Assembly (NCBI RefSeq): GCF_001921205.1
Contig: NZ_MSIE01000047.1
Location: 37,503-101,502, forward strand
Length of the DNA: 64,000 nt
DNA from: Actinophytocola xanthii
Lineage (GTDB): Bacteria; Actinomycetota; Actinomycetes; Mycobacteriales; Pseudonocardiaceae
Direction: 5' to 3'
Shown piece by piece: positions 25,022 through 31,461 of this stretch. The position numbers and the translations under genes are program-made. The notes beneath the pieces were generated by a model. It was not told the origin of the DNA. It saw only the letters and a list, made by a program, of their open reading frames with translations, and made no database searches. Every line of letters begins with the position of its first letter. The stretch's first letter is position 1.

Positions 25022-25420
25022 ATGGCAACGATCAGCTACTTCGCCGACGATCTCGCCGCGGCGACCGCCTGGTACACGACGCTGCTGGGCGTCGAGCCGT
25101 ACTTCGTGCGACCGCTCGAGGGGCCGCCGGCCTACGTCGAGTTCCGCATCGGGGACTACCAGCACGAGCTCGGCATCATCGACCGCGACTGGGCACCGCA
25201 CCGCGACACCCAGCCCGGCGGCGTCGTCTGCTTCTGGCACGTCGAGGACCTCGACGCGGCGCTGGCGACCCTGCACGAGATGGGCGCGAGGACACACGAG
25301 CCGAGGACGCCGCGAGGTGACGGGTTCGTGACGGCCTCGGTCATCGACCCGTTCGGCAACATCCTGGGGGTGATGTCCAACCCGCACTACGTCGCCGTCC
25401 GGGACGACAAGTTGACATAA
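25022..25420 (+). CDS. VOC-family (glyoxalase/bleomycin-resistance-like) protein
   Basis: A 132-residue protein with a paired beta-alpha-beta-beta-beta vicinal-oxygen-chelate fold: MATISYFADDLAAATAWYTTLLGVEP, then GDYQHELGIIDRDWAP, GVVCFWHVEDLDAAL and VIDPFGNILGVMSNPHY. Possible metal ligands are His in QHELG, His in WHVED and the Glu/Gly region of the last strand, though the set is not fully conserved. ATG 25022 opens the fold; ATG 25010 is equally possible, while an ATG at 24980 is inside the operator and so unlikely. It is divergent from, and probably controlled by, the WYL regulator. The substrate is not known. Confidence 0.85.
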   Translation: MATISYFADDLAAATAWYTTLLGVEPYFVRPLEGPPAYVEFRIGDYQHELGIIDRDWAPHRDTQPGGVVCFWHVEDLDAALATLHEMGARTHEPRTPRGDGFVTASVIDPFGNILGVMSNPHYVAVRDDKLT

Positions 25421-25426
25421 TGTAGA

Positions 25427-25801
25427 TTATCGAACTTCGCGAACGAGGTGGGTCGCACGGTCCAGGGCGGCCCGGGCGCGGCGCAGCTGCCAGTGGCAGG
25501 TCGGTGAGACGGTGCCGCCGCCGCGGTGGTTGACCGCGCGCCGCAGCTGCCGGAGAGCCGCGTCGACCGGCCCGCCGGGCTCGGCCGCCGCCAGCGCGGC
25601 CAGCTCGTCCAGGACCGGCGAGACAGACCGCGCGAAGACGCTCAGGACGTCGTGGACGCTGGTGTCGGCCCTGGTGTCGGCCCTGGTGTCGGCCCTGTCC
25701 TGCGCGTCGTCGAGGAGCTGGAGCGGCGGCAACGCGGCGTCGAGCGCCTCGCGCAGCACGCCGACCGGGTCGGCCACCACGGCGCGCGTTGGCTCGTTCA
25801 C
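25427..25801 (-). CDS. Hypothetical helical protein with ADTR repeats
   Basis: A 124-residue protein, not recognised. It is predicted helical and begins MNEPTRAVVADPVGVLREALDAALPPLQLL. It carries a short in-frame repeat (RADTRADTRADTS) and ends with HWQLRRARAALDRATHLVREVR. GTG 25801 is chosen because GGAGGT lies 12 nt upstream and the frame further upstream crosses the palindrome. It converges with the VOC gene with 6 bp between stops. The 48-bp palindrome lies 40 bp upstream. Codon use is like its neighbours, so it is probably a real gene, but no function can be proposed. Confidence 0.65.
   Translation of the reverse strand: MNEPTRAVVADPVGVLREALDAALPPLQLLDDAQDRADTRADTRADTSVHDVLSVFARSVSPVLDELAALAAAEPGGPVDAALRQLRRAVNHRGGGTVSPTCHWQLRRARAALDRATHLVREVR
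25659..25694 (-). repeat. Three identical tandem 12-bp units
   Basis: ctggtgtcggcc is repeated three times without change (25659, 25671, 25683). It encodes the ADTR tetrapeptide repeat on the minus strand. Perfect identity suggests recent expansion by slippage. Confidence 0.9.
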
Positions 25802-25840
25802 CGGTCCGAGCCTACCTCCGACACCACTCCCCGAGGGCCA

Positions 25841-25888
25841 GGAACACCTCTCCTTTTTCGTCACGTGACGAAAAAGGAGAGGTGTTCC
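25841..25888. repeat. 48-bp perfect palindrome
   Basis: Two 24-bp arms (25841-25864 and 25865-25888) are exact inverted copies with no spacer, centred on CACGTG. The arms hold a T5 run (left) and A5 run (right). It lies 8 bp beyond the stop of the small minus-strand gene at 25897 and 40 bp upstream of the GTG of the next minus-strand gene, so as RNA it would make a very stable hairpin. It may be a terminator for the small gene or a protein-binding site. Confidence 0.95.
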
Positions 25889-25896
25889 CGTACCGC

Positions 25897-26094
25897 TCAG
25901 GCCGCGGTCGCCGCCTCGACGAGGACGCGTTCCACGCGCGCGATCAGCGAGGCCCGCCGCAGACACCAGACCCGGAACGCGCGACGGTCGTCCGCATCGA
26001 GCGCGGCGTCGATCTGCGCGGTCGTGTTCATGATGCAGACCTGTAGTCCGCTGATCTCGGCGCTGCTGTCGGACCTGGACATCGCTCGGCTCAT
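25897..26094 (-). CDS. Small hypothetical protein
   Basis: An open frame of up to 65 residues on the minus strand. It has three possible ATGs (26094, 26082 and 26031). The last 44 residues, MNTTAQIDAALDADDRRAFR followed by VWCLRRASLIARVERVLVEA, look like a compact two-helix protein with strong G/C third positions. None of the starts has a strong ribosome-binding site. It follows the GGDEF-EAL gene by 71 bp on the same strand and is directly followed by the 48-bp palindrome, which fits a small independent or trailing gene. I do not recognise a family. Confidence 0.45.
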   Translation of the reverse strand: MSRAMSRSDSSAEISGLQVCIMNTTAQIDAALDADDRRAFRVWCLRRASLIARVERVLVEAATAA

Positions 26095-26165
26095 CGCGAC
26101 CACCGCCACTGGCTGGGTGTCGGGCAACGGGTGCGGCGGATTCGGGACCCGCCGCCCTTCCATCG

Positions 26166-27842
26166 TCACCCAGGCGTCTCGAGCGACGCTGGAACGTCGC
26201 TGAGGGCGCGCGGCCGGCGCATCCAGGCCCCGTGCGGGCGGGCCAGCAGCTCCCGCAGCGGTTCCGGCCTGCCGAGGTGGAATCCCTGGGCGACCCGCAC
26301 CCCCAACCGGGACAGCGCCTCCACCTGGGTCGCGCGCTCCACCCACTCGGCCACGACCGAGATGCCCAGGCCACGGGCGATGTCGACGATGCCGTGCACC
26401 AGCACGGTGTCCCTGCTGCCGTAGTCGATCCCGCGGACGAACTCACCGTCGATCTTGATTCCGGTGATCGGCAGCTGTTTGAGGTGGACGAAGGAGCCGA
26501 AGCCGGCGCCGAAGTCGTCCAGCGAGATGCGGCAGCCGCGAGTGCGCAGGTGCTGGGCCAGGTTGCGGGCGGCGGTGAGGTTGGTCACGGCCGCGGTCTC
26601 GGTGATCTCGAAGCCGAGCCGGCCCGGGGCGACACCGGCCGCGGCCAGTCGGCGGACCACGAAGTCGCCGAAGTCCTCGTCCTCCAGCGTCCGCCCGGAG
26701 ACGTTGACGTTGAACCGCAGGCCCGGGTACGGGTGCGCGACCAGCGCGTCGATCGCGGTGCCGATCACCCAGCGGTCGATCTCGAGCACGAGGTCGCTGC
26801 GCTCGGCTGTCGGCAGGAACTCCCCCGGGCTCAGTGCCGGCTCCCGGCCGTCCTCCAGGCGCAGCAGCAGCTCGTGCCCGACGACGCGGTTCGTGCCCAG
26901 CTTGACCATGGGCATCGCGTGCAGGGCGAGCCCGCCGTTGGCCAGGGCGTCGCGGATGCGGTCGAGCACGGAGACCCGCAGCGCGGTGTCGGTGTAGTGG
27001 CCGGGCTCGTAGACCGTCGCCCGGTTGCGGCCGGCGGCCTTGGACGCGTAGAGCGCCAGGTCGGCGTTGGCCAGCACGGCCTGCCAGCTGTCGCCGGAAC
27101 CGAAGCCGGCGACGCCGGCGCTGACCGTGATCCGCGTGGTGCCGACACTGCCAGGTACCGGCAGTGCCGCGACGGCGCCGCGCAGCCGGTCGGCGACCTC
27201 GACCGCGGCCCCCTCCCCCATGCCGTCCAGCACGACGGCGAACTCGTCGCCGCCGAGCCGGCCGAGGGCGTGCCCCTCCCCCAGCCGGGCGCGCAGCACG
27301 TTCGCCAGCTCACGCATCACGCGGTCACCGGTGGGGTGCCCACGCAGGTCGTTGATGTCCTTGAAGTTGTCCAGGTCGAGCAGCAGCAACGCACCAGGCC
27401 CGCCCTGGGCCAGCCGCCGCTCGAGTTCGCGGGTCAGCGCCCGCCGGTTGAGCAGCCCGGTCAGCGGGTCCTCGTCGGCGAGGCGGACGAGCTCGGCCTC
27501 CCATTCGGTGCGCTGGACGGAGTCCACGCCGTCGGCGCGCCAGCGGCTCACGTCCGCCGCCCGGTACAACAGCCGGCCCTCGGGAAGTGCGGTGCAGCTC
27601 ACCTCCAGCCAGCGGTGCCCGTTCCCGCCGGCATCGGAGATCACCACGCCCTGGTGGGGCCCCTCCGGCGCGCCCGACAGCAGCGCCGGCAGCGAGCGCC
27701 CGACGCACTGGTCGGGGGTGAGGTCGAGCAGCACGGCCATGAGCCGGTTGGCCCAGGCGATGCGCCCTCGCTGGTCGGTGACGGCGAGCGCCACGTCGGC
27801 TGCGTCGAGCACCTCCTCGGAGGAGATACCGTCGGTGCTCAT
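26166..27842 (-). CDS. PAS-GGDEF-EAL cyclic-di-GMP enzyme
   Basis: A 558-residue soluble protein with three domains. A PAS sensor is at about 8-115 (VLDAADVALAVTDQRGRIAWANRL). The GGDEF domain is at about 120-285 with the intact motif GGDEF at 197-201. The EAL domain is at about 295-550, with ELLLR (324-328) in place of EALLR, NVNVSGRTLE, EITE, DDFGAGFGS (442-450) and GIKIDGEF. The catalytic residues of both domains look present, so it could make and break c-di-GMP. The RxxD inhibitory site usually 5 residues before GGDEF is absent. No membrane segment is seen, so the PAS likely senses a cytoplasmic cue. Confidence 0.93.
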   Translation of the reverse strand: MSTDGISSEEVLDAADVALAVTDQRGRIAWANRLMAVLLDLTPDQCVGRSLPALLSGAPEGPHQGVVISDAGGNGHRWLEVSCTALPEGRLLYRAADVSRWRADGVDSVQRTEWEAELVRLADEDPLTGLLNRRALTRELERRLAQGGPGALLLLDLDNFKDINDLRGHPTGDRVMRELANVLRARLGEGHALGRLGGDEFAVVLDGMGEGAAVEVADRLRGAVAALPVPGSVGTTRITVSAGVAGFGSGDSWQAVLANADLALYASKAAGRNRATVYEPGHYTDTALRVSVLDRIRDALANGGLALHAMPMVKLGTNRVVGHELLLRLEDGREPALSPGEFLPTAERSDLVLEIDRWVIGTAIDALVAHPYPGLRFNVNVSGRTLEDEDFGDFVVRRLAAAGVAPGRLGFEITETAAVTNLTAARNLAQHLRTRGCRISLDDFGAGFGSFVHLKQLPITGIKIDGEFVRGIDYGSRDTVLVHGIVDIARGLGISVVAEWVERATQVEALSRLGVRVAQGFHLGRPEPLRELLARPHGAWMRRPRALSDVPASLETPG

Positions 27843-27904
27843 CGCGAAACGCCCCGTTGTTGGTTGAGGTGAACTGAGCTGGAAGGCTAGCCCACCCGCT
27901 CACG

Positions 27905-28258
27905 TCAGCGCAGCCGCTCCAGCCCATGGGCGTTCCGGACGACCTGGGCGGCGAGGTCCTTCAGCTCGGTCGGTGCGGCGCCGTCGTCTGCGGCGGTCAC
28001 TACGTCCTCGGCCGCGCAGCGCAGCTGGAACAGGCGATCTTGCAGGTCAGCGAGCTCGGCGGCGGAGAGTACGACGGCGTCCTCGGGCAGGCCGCCGCGT
28101 TGGACGGCCGAGCGCCGCTCGTAGGCGCGCTGGCGGCAGGACTGGCTGCAGTACCGCCGGGGCCGGCCCACCTTGGTGCTGTCCTCGGGCAGGCGCAGGC
28201 CGCACCAGCCGCAGTGCCGTGGTTCGGTGCGCGGCCGGAGTCGTTCGGGTGCGGTCAT
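27905..28258 (-). CDS. Small zinc-ribbon-like protein
   Basis: A 117-residue protein with an N-terminal Cys4 motif: HCGWCGLRLPEDSTKVGRPR, then RYCSQSCRQRAYERR. This resembles treble-clef/zinc-ribbon (DNA- or RNA-binding) modules in many actinobacterial proteins. The C-terminal half is helical (LSAAELADLQDRLFQLRCAAEDVV). It lies 62 bp upstream of the GGDEF-EAL gene on the same strand and may be co-transcribed. The Arg-rich segment after the last Cys suggests nucleic-acid contact. Function is not known. Confidence 0.75.
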   Translation of the reverse strand: MTAPERLRPRTEPRHCGWCGLRLPEDSTKVGRPRRYCSQSCRQRAYERRSAVQRGGLPEDAVVLSAAELADLQDRLFQLRCAAEDVVTAADDGAAPTELKDLAAQVVRNAHGLERLR

Positions 28259-28350
28259 CGTGCCGTCGCGGGCAGGAGGGGGCGGGGCGATGCCATGTTC
28301 CCGACGCTATCTCGCCACGGTGAGTGCACTCGTCCGCCACGCCGCTGAGG

Positions 28351-28356
28351 CAGACT
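28351..28356 (+). promoter_or_regulatory. -10-like hexamer, phosphodiesterase gene
   Basis: CAGACT ends 6 nt before GTG 28363, suggesting a leaderless transcript. I see no clear -35 element. Confidence 0.4.
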
Positions 28357-28362
28357 GGCCAC

Positions 28363-29139
28363 GTGCAGGATCATGCCTTCTTCGCCGGTCCCTACCCGCG
28401 GGCGTTCGTCCACCGCGGCTGGCACTACGGGGACCTGACCGGGATGGAGAACTCGCTCTCGGCGTTCCGGCGTGCGGTCCAGGAGGGCTACCACTACCTG
28501 GAGACCGACGTCCGTACGACCAGCGACGGGGTGGTCGTGGTGCACCACGACGCGCTGCTGGACCGCACGACCGACGCCAGCGGTCCGGTGGCCCGGCTGC
28601 CCTGGTCGGTGGTCCGGCAGGCCAGGATCGGCGGCCGGGAGCCGGTGGCACGCCTGGAGGAGCTGCTGGAGGAGGTGCCGAAGGCGCTGCTGAACATCGA
28701 CGTGAAGGTCGAGTCGGCGATCGAGCCGCTGGTGGCGACGCTGCGGCGGACGAACAGCCTGCGCCGGGTGTGCCTGGCGTCGTTCTCCGAGGCGCGGCTG
28801 GCCCGGGTGCGGCGCAGCGCCGGGGAGGGCGTGCTGACGTCGATGGGGGTGCGGGCGGTGGCCAGGCTGTGGGCCTCGGGACGGCTTCCGCAGTGGGTGC
28901 TGCGTCGCGGCGTCTTCGCGAAGGTGGCGCAGGTGCCGTTGCGGCAGGGCCGGCTCGCGGTGACCGACGAGCGCCTGGTGGCGGCGGCGCGCCGGCGCGG
29001 GATCGAGGTCCACGTGTGGACGGTGGACGAGGCCGACCAGATGAACCGGCTGATCGACCTGGGCGTGGACGGGCTGATGACCGACCGGCCCGGGGTGCTG
29101 CGCGACGTGCTGCGGGCGCGGGGGCTGTGGGCGGCCTGA
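28363..29139 (+). CDS. Glycerophosphodiester phosphodiesterase
   Basis: A 258-residue TIM-barrel enzyme of the GDPD family that hydrolyses glycerophosphodiesters to glycerol-3-phosphate and an alcohol. Motifs are AFVHRGWHYGDLTGMENSL (HR and EN), YHYLETDVRTTSDGVVVVHHD (E-D and H), and, at the C-terminus, VHVWTVDEADQMNRLIDLGVDGLMTDRP. It has no signal peptide, so it should act in the cytoplasm. GTG 28363 is chosen as the last start before the conserved HR block, and a -10-like hexamer sits 6 nt upstream. It converges with the putative anti-sigma gene across a strong hairpin. Confidence 0.93.
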   Translation: MQDHAFFAGPYPRAFVHRGWHYGDLTGMENSLSAFRRAVQEGYHYLETDVRTTSDGVVVVHHDALLDRTTDASGPVARLPWSVVRQARIGGREPVARLEELLEEVPKALLNIDVKVESAIEPLVATLRRTNSLRRVCLASFSEARLARVRRSAGEGVLTSMGVRAVARLWASGRLPQWVLRRGVFAKVAQVPLRQGRLAVTDERLVAAARRRGIEVHVWTVDEADQMNRLIDLGVDGLMTDRPGVLRDVLRARGLWAA

Positions 29140-29148
29140 GGCGTCGCC

Positions 29149-29196
29149 AGGGCGCGTCCGCACAGTCCCGGTCGATGGGCTGTGCGGACGTGCCCT
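29149..29196. terminator. Bidirectional hairpin between convergent genes
   Basis: Arms AGGGCGCGTCCGCACAG (29149-29165) and CTGTGCGGACGTGCCCT (29180-29196) form a 17-bp stem with one G-T pair. It separates the phosphodiesterase from the convergent putative anti-sigma gene, whose stop codon overlaps the right arm. Confidence 0.8.
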
Positions 29197-29935
29197 AGCG
29201 CAGCGACTCGGCGATCTCGAGGGCCTGCTCGTGGCTGAGCGGGCCCTCGATCCGGTAGGTGACGCCGTCGGCCTCCCAGATGAGCGTGGTGCCGGCGAGG
29301 CGGGCGGCCTCCTCGACCAGTCGTCCGTCGCGGTCGAGGTAGAGGACCAGGTGCGGCCGGGGCACCCAGATGCCGCGATGCCCGTCGACGACGCTGGGCA
29401 CGGCGTCGGGGGCGCCGGCGAACTTCTGGAACACGGGGCCGAGGACGCCGTCGAACTGGTCGATCCTGGTCTCCCCCGCGCCGGTGTAGCGCAGCGAGAC
29501 GACGCGGGGCGGGTCACCTCCGGCCAGCAGGACGCTGTCGGGGTCGCCGAGCGAGCGCGGCACGGCGACGGGGAACGCGGCCGCGGCGCGGGCCTGGTCG
29601 AGGGCCACCGGGCGCTCGCCGGGGAGGGCGGCGTCGGGGGCGGTGGTGCGCAGCGGGGGCGGCGGGCCCTGGTTGAGCTCGACGCCGCCGACCCGGAGGA
29701 GGTCGAACACGGCGGCGCGGACCTGGGGCGAGACGGCCATCGCGACGCCGAGCGCGGCGAGCAGGGCGACGGCGGCGGCGACCAGTCGGACCGCGAGGGC
29801 GGGGCGGGTGCGCCGGGGGCGGTCGTCGAGGCGGGACAGCACGGCGGTGGTCAGGGCGGGGCCGCTCGGCGGTGTCGGCACGTGCAGGTGCTCGCCCAGC
29901 TCGCGCAGGGCGTCCTCGGGGCGGGGGTCGGTCAT
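29195..29935 (-). CDS. Putative anti-sigma factor / sigma-regulon membrane protein
   Basis: A 246-residue protein with a short cytoplasmic N-terminus (about 1-48), one membrane helix (about 49-72: AVRLVAAAVALLAALGVAMA) and an extracytoplasmic C-terminal region of about 170 residues. It has no HxxxCxxC zinc motif. Its ATG overlaps the TGA of the upstream ECF sigma gene by 4 bp (29932-29935), so the two are made together. This position and topology match one-helix anti-sigma factors, although the sequence does not clearly belong to the RskA/RsrA groups. Role inferred from context. Confidence 0.65.
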   Translation of the reverse strand: MTDPRPEDALRELGEHLHVPTPPSGPALTTAVLSRLDDRPRRTRPALAVRLVAAAVALLAALGVAMAVSPQVRAAVFDLLRVGGVELNQGPPPPLRTTAPDAALPGERPVALDQARAAAAFPVAVPRSLGDPDSVLLAGGDPPRVVSLRYTGAGETRIDQFDGVLGPVFQKFAGAPDAVPSVVDGHRGIWVPRPHLVLYLDRDGRLVEEAARLAGTTLIWEADGVTYRIEGPLSHEQALEIAESLR

Positions 29936-30528
29936 GGCAGCACCTCCCCGGCGAGTCCGGCCGGCAGCTCCCGGCGCAGCTTGGCGATGGCCCGGGACAG
30001 GCGGGACTTGACCGAGCCGCGGGGCCAGGCGAGCACCTCCGCGGTCTCCGCCTCGGACAGGTCGAGGAAGTAGCGGCAGGTCAGCACCTGGCGGTCGCGG
30101 TGCGGCATGGCGTTGACCGCGGCGAGGAGCGTGGTGCGGGCGGCGGCGGTGAGTACGGCGTGCTCGGGCTCGACCGGGTCGACGTCGGGTTCGGCCAGGC
30201 GCAGCTCGAGCGTGCGGCGACGGCGGGAGGTCCGGTGCAGGTTGCTGGTCTCGTTGGCGACGATCCGCAGCAGCCAGGGCCGGAACGCCGCCCCCTCGCG
30301 GAACGAGCCGAGCGCCCGGTAGGCCTTCACGAACGCCTCCTGAACCACGTCCTCGGCCTCGTCGCCGGCGCCGAGCAGGTAGGCGGTGCGGTGGGCGAGC
30401 GCGCCGTACCGGGCGACCAGGCGCGCGTAGGCGTCCCGGTCACCTGCGCGGGCCCGGGCCACCTCCTCGTGGTCCCGGGCGCGGGTGTCCTCCGCGGTCT
30501 GGTCGTCCGTGCTGTCCTCCTCGGCCAC
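29932..30528 (-). CDS. ECF-type RNA polymerase sigma factor
   Basis: A 198-residue ECF sigma factor. Region 2 (DRDAYARLVARYGALAHRTAYLLGAGDEAEDVVQEAFVKAYRAL) binds the -10 and core polymerase. Region 4 (LLAAVNAMPHRDRQVLTCRYFLDLSEAETAEVLAWPRGSVKSRLSRAIAKL) has the -35-binding HTH. I prefer GTG 30528 over GTG 30540. A -10 element (GGTGTA) covers the earlier codon and would start transcription at or beside 30528, giving a leaderless mRNA. It is coupled to a putative anti-sigma gene and faces a divergent membrane-protein gene with the same promoter type, so it is probably autoregulated. Confidence 0.9.
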   Translation of the reverse strand: MAEEDSTDDQTAEDTRARDHEEVARARAGDRDAYARLVARYGALAHRTAYLLGAGDEAEDVVQEAFVKAYRALGSFREGAAFRPWLLRIVANETSNLHRTSRRRRTLELRLAEPDVDPVEPEHAVLTAAARTTLLAAVNAMPHRDRQVLTCRYFLDLSEAETAEVLAWPRGSVKSRLSRAIAKLRRELPAGLAGEVLP

Positions 30529-30535
30529 CCGTTCA

Positions 30536-30561
30536 TACACCGCGGGGGCCCGATGGGTTCC
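30536..30561 (-). promoter_or_regulatory. ECF-type promoter of the sigma factor gene
   Basis: On the minus strand, GGAACC (30561-30556), a 14-bp spacer and GGTGTA (30541-30536) precede the proposed GTG by 7 nt. The identical arrangement faces the other way at 30575-30600. GGAAC-type -35 elements are typical of ECF sigma factors. Confidence 0.75.
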
Positions 30562-30574
30562 ACCTCGGTTGGCG

Positions 30575-30600
30575 GGAACCTCCGGCGGGCTTGCGGTGTA
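30575..30600 (+). promoter_or_regulatory. ECF-type promoter of the divergent membrane-protein gene
   Basis: GGAACC (30575-30580), 14-bp spacer and GGTGTA (30595-30600), ending 8 nt before ATG 30609. It has the same hexamers and spacing as the promoter of the sigma gene. Confidence 0.75.
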
Positions 30601-30608
30601 CCGGTGGC

Positions 30609-31289
30609 ATGAGACGTGTGCTGACCGCGGTGGCTACCGCCCTGCTCCCCTGCCTGCTCCTCTCGCCCGCCGCCGAGGCCGGCGGGTGGGCGGAGACCGT
30701 GCTCGACCCGACGCCGGCGCGGGTCCAGGCGCGGGTGACCTACACCCTGGGGTTCTGGGTGCTCCAGCACGGCTCGTACCCGTACCAGGGCGACCTGGGC
30801 CCGGTCGTGCTGACCGCGCGGACCGAGGGCGAGTTCCTGGAGTTCCCGGCGACGCGGGCGGCGACGCCGGGCCACTACTCGGCGGAGGTGGTGTTCCCGC
30901 GGGACGGGGTCTGGCTGTTCGGGACGCGCCACGGGGAGCTGGCCTTCGACGAGGACGTGGCGATCGTGACCGTGCCGGGTGCGTTCGAGATCTCCCCCAG
31001 CGAACTCGCGACCCGCGCTGAGCACGCCTGGGGTGCGGTGCGGCCGAGCTTCCCGCCGAGCCGCCCCGGCGCGCAGGTGGCCGCCCCGTCGGGTGAGCCG
31101 GTGGAGACCGTCGGTGCGCTGGTCGAGCCGCGGCGCGAGGAGCCGGCCGAGCAGACGGCCGAGCAGGCGGCCGAGCGCGAGGACCCCGCGGCGCTGCCGG
31201 TGGCGCTGGTGGTCGGGGCGGGGCTGGCGACGCTGGCCCTGGCCGGTTGGCTCGTCCGGCGCCACCGGCGCGCCAACCGCGCCGGGTAG
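30609..31289 (+). CDS. Secreted/membrane-anchored protein, likely ECF target
   Basis: A 226-residue protein with a signal peptide (MRRVLTAVATALLPCLLLSP, cleavage after AEA), an extracytoplasmic beta-rich domain (about 23-130; PTPARVQARVTYTLGFWVLQHG) and a Glu/Ala-rich linker. A C-terminal helix (about 200-220: LPVALVVGAGLATLALAGW) is followed by RRHRR, so the domain is anchored outside. It may resemble CopC/YtkA-like Ig folds, but no metal-binding His or Met cluster is seen. It has its own ECF-type promoter facing that of the sigma factor, suggesting it belongs to the same envelope-stress response. Confidence 0.75.
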   Translation: MRRVLTAVATALLPCLLLSPAAEAGGWAETVLDPTPARVQARVTYTLGFWVLQHGSYPYQGDLGPVVLTARTEGEFLEFPATRAATPGHYSAEVVFPRDGVWLFGTRHGELAFDEDVAIVTVPGAFEISPSELATRAEHAWGAVRPSFPPSRPGAQVAAPSGEPVETVGALVEPRREEPAEQTAEQAAEREDPAALPVALVVGAGLATLALAGWLVRRHRRANRAG

Positions 31290-31428
31290 CGCCCGCGCAC
31301 CGCAGCTGTCACCGACCGCCACATCACCGACCGCGACATTCATCGAGCGTTTCCTCACCCGTCGGGTGGACAGGGCACTGTTCGGCATCACCGCGGTGCG
31401 TGCCGATCACGCACCCGTGCCCGCCAGA

Positions 31429-31434
31429 TAGGGT
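31429..31434 (+). promoter_or_regulatory. -10 hexamer of the UMF1-type MFS gene
   Basis: TAGGGT lies 27 nt upstream of ATG 31462, which has its own ribosome-binding site GGAGG. This is a normal leadered promoter, unlike many neighbours. Confidence 0.4.
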
Positions 31435-31461
31435 CCGGCTGCCACCCCGGTTGGAGGATCG

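Noticed and set aside
30538..30540. GTG at 30540 as sigma factor start
   Set aside because: The -10 box GGTGTA overlaps it, so the mRNA would begin after it. GTG 30528 suits the promoter better.
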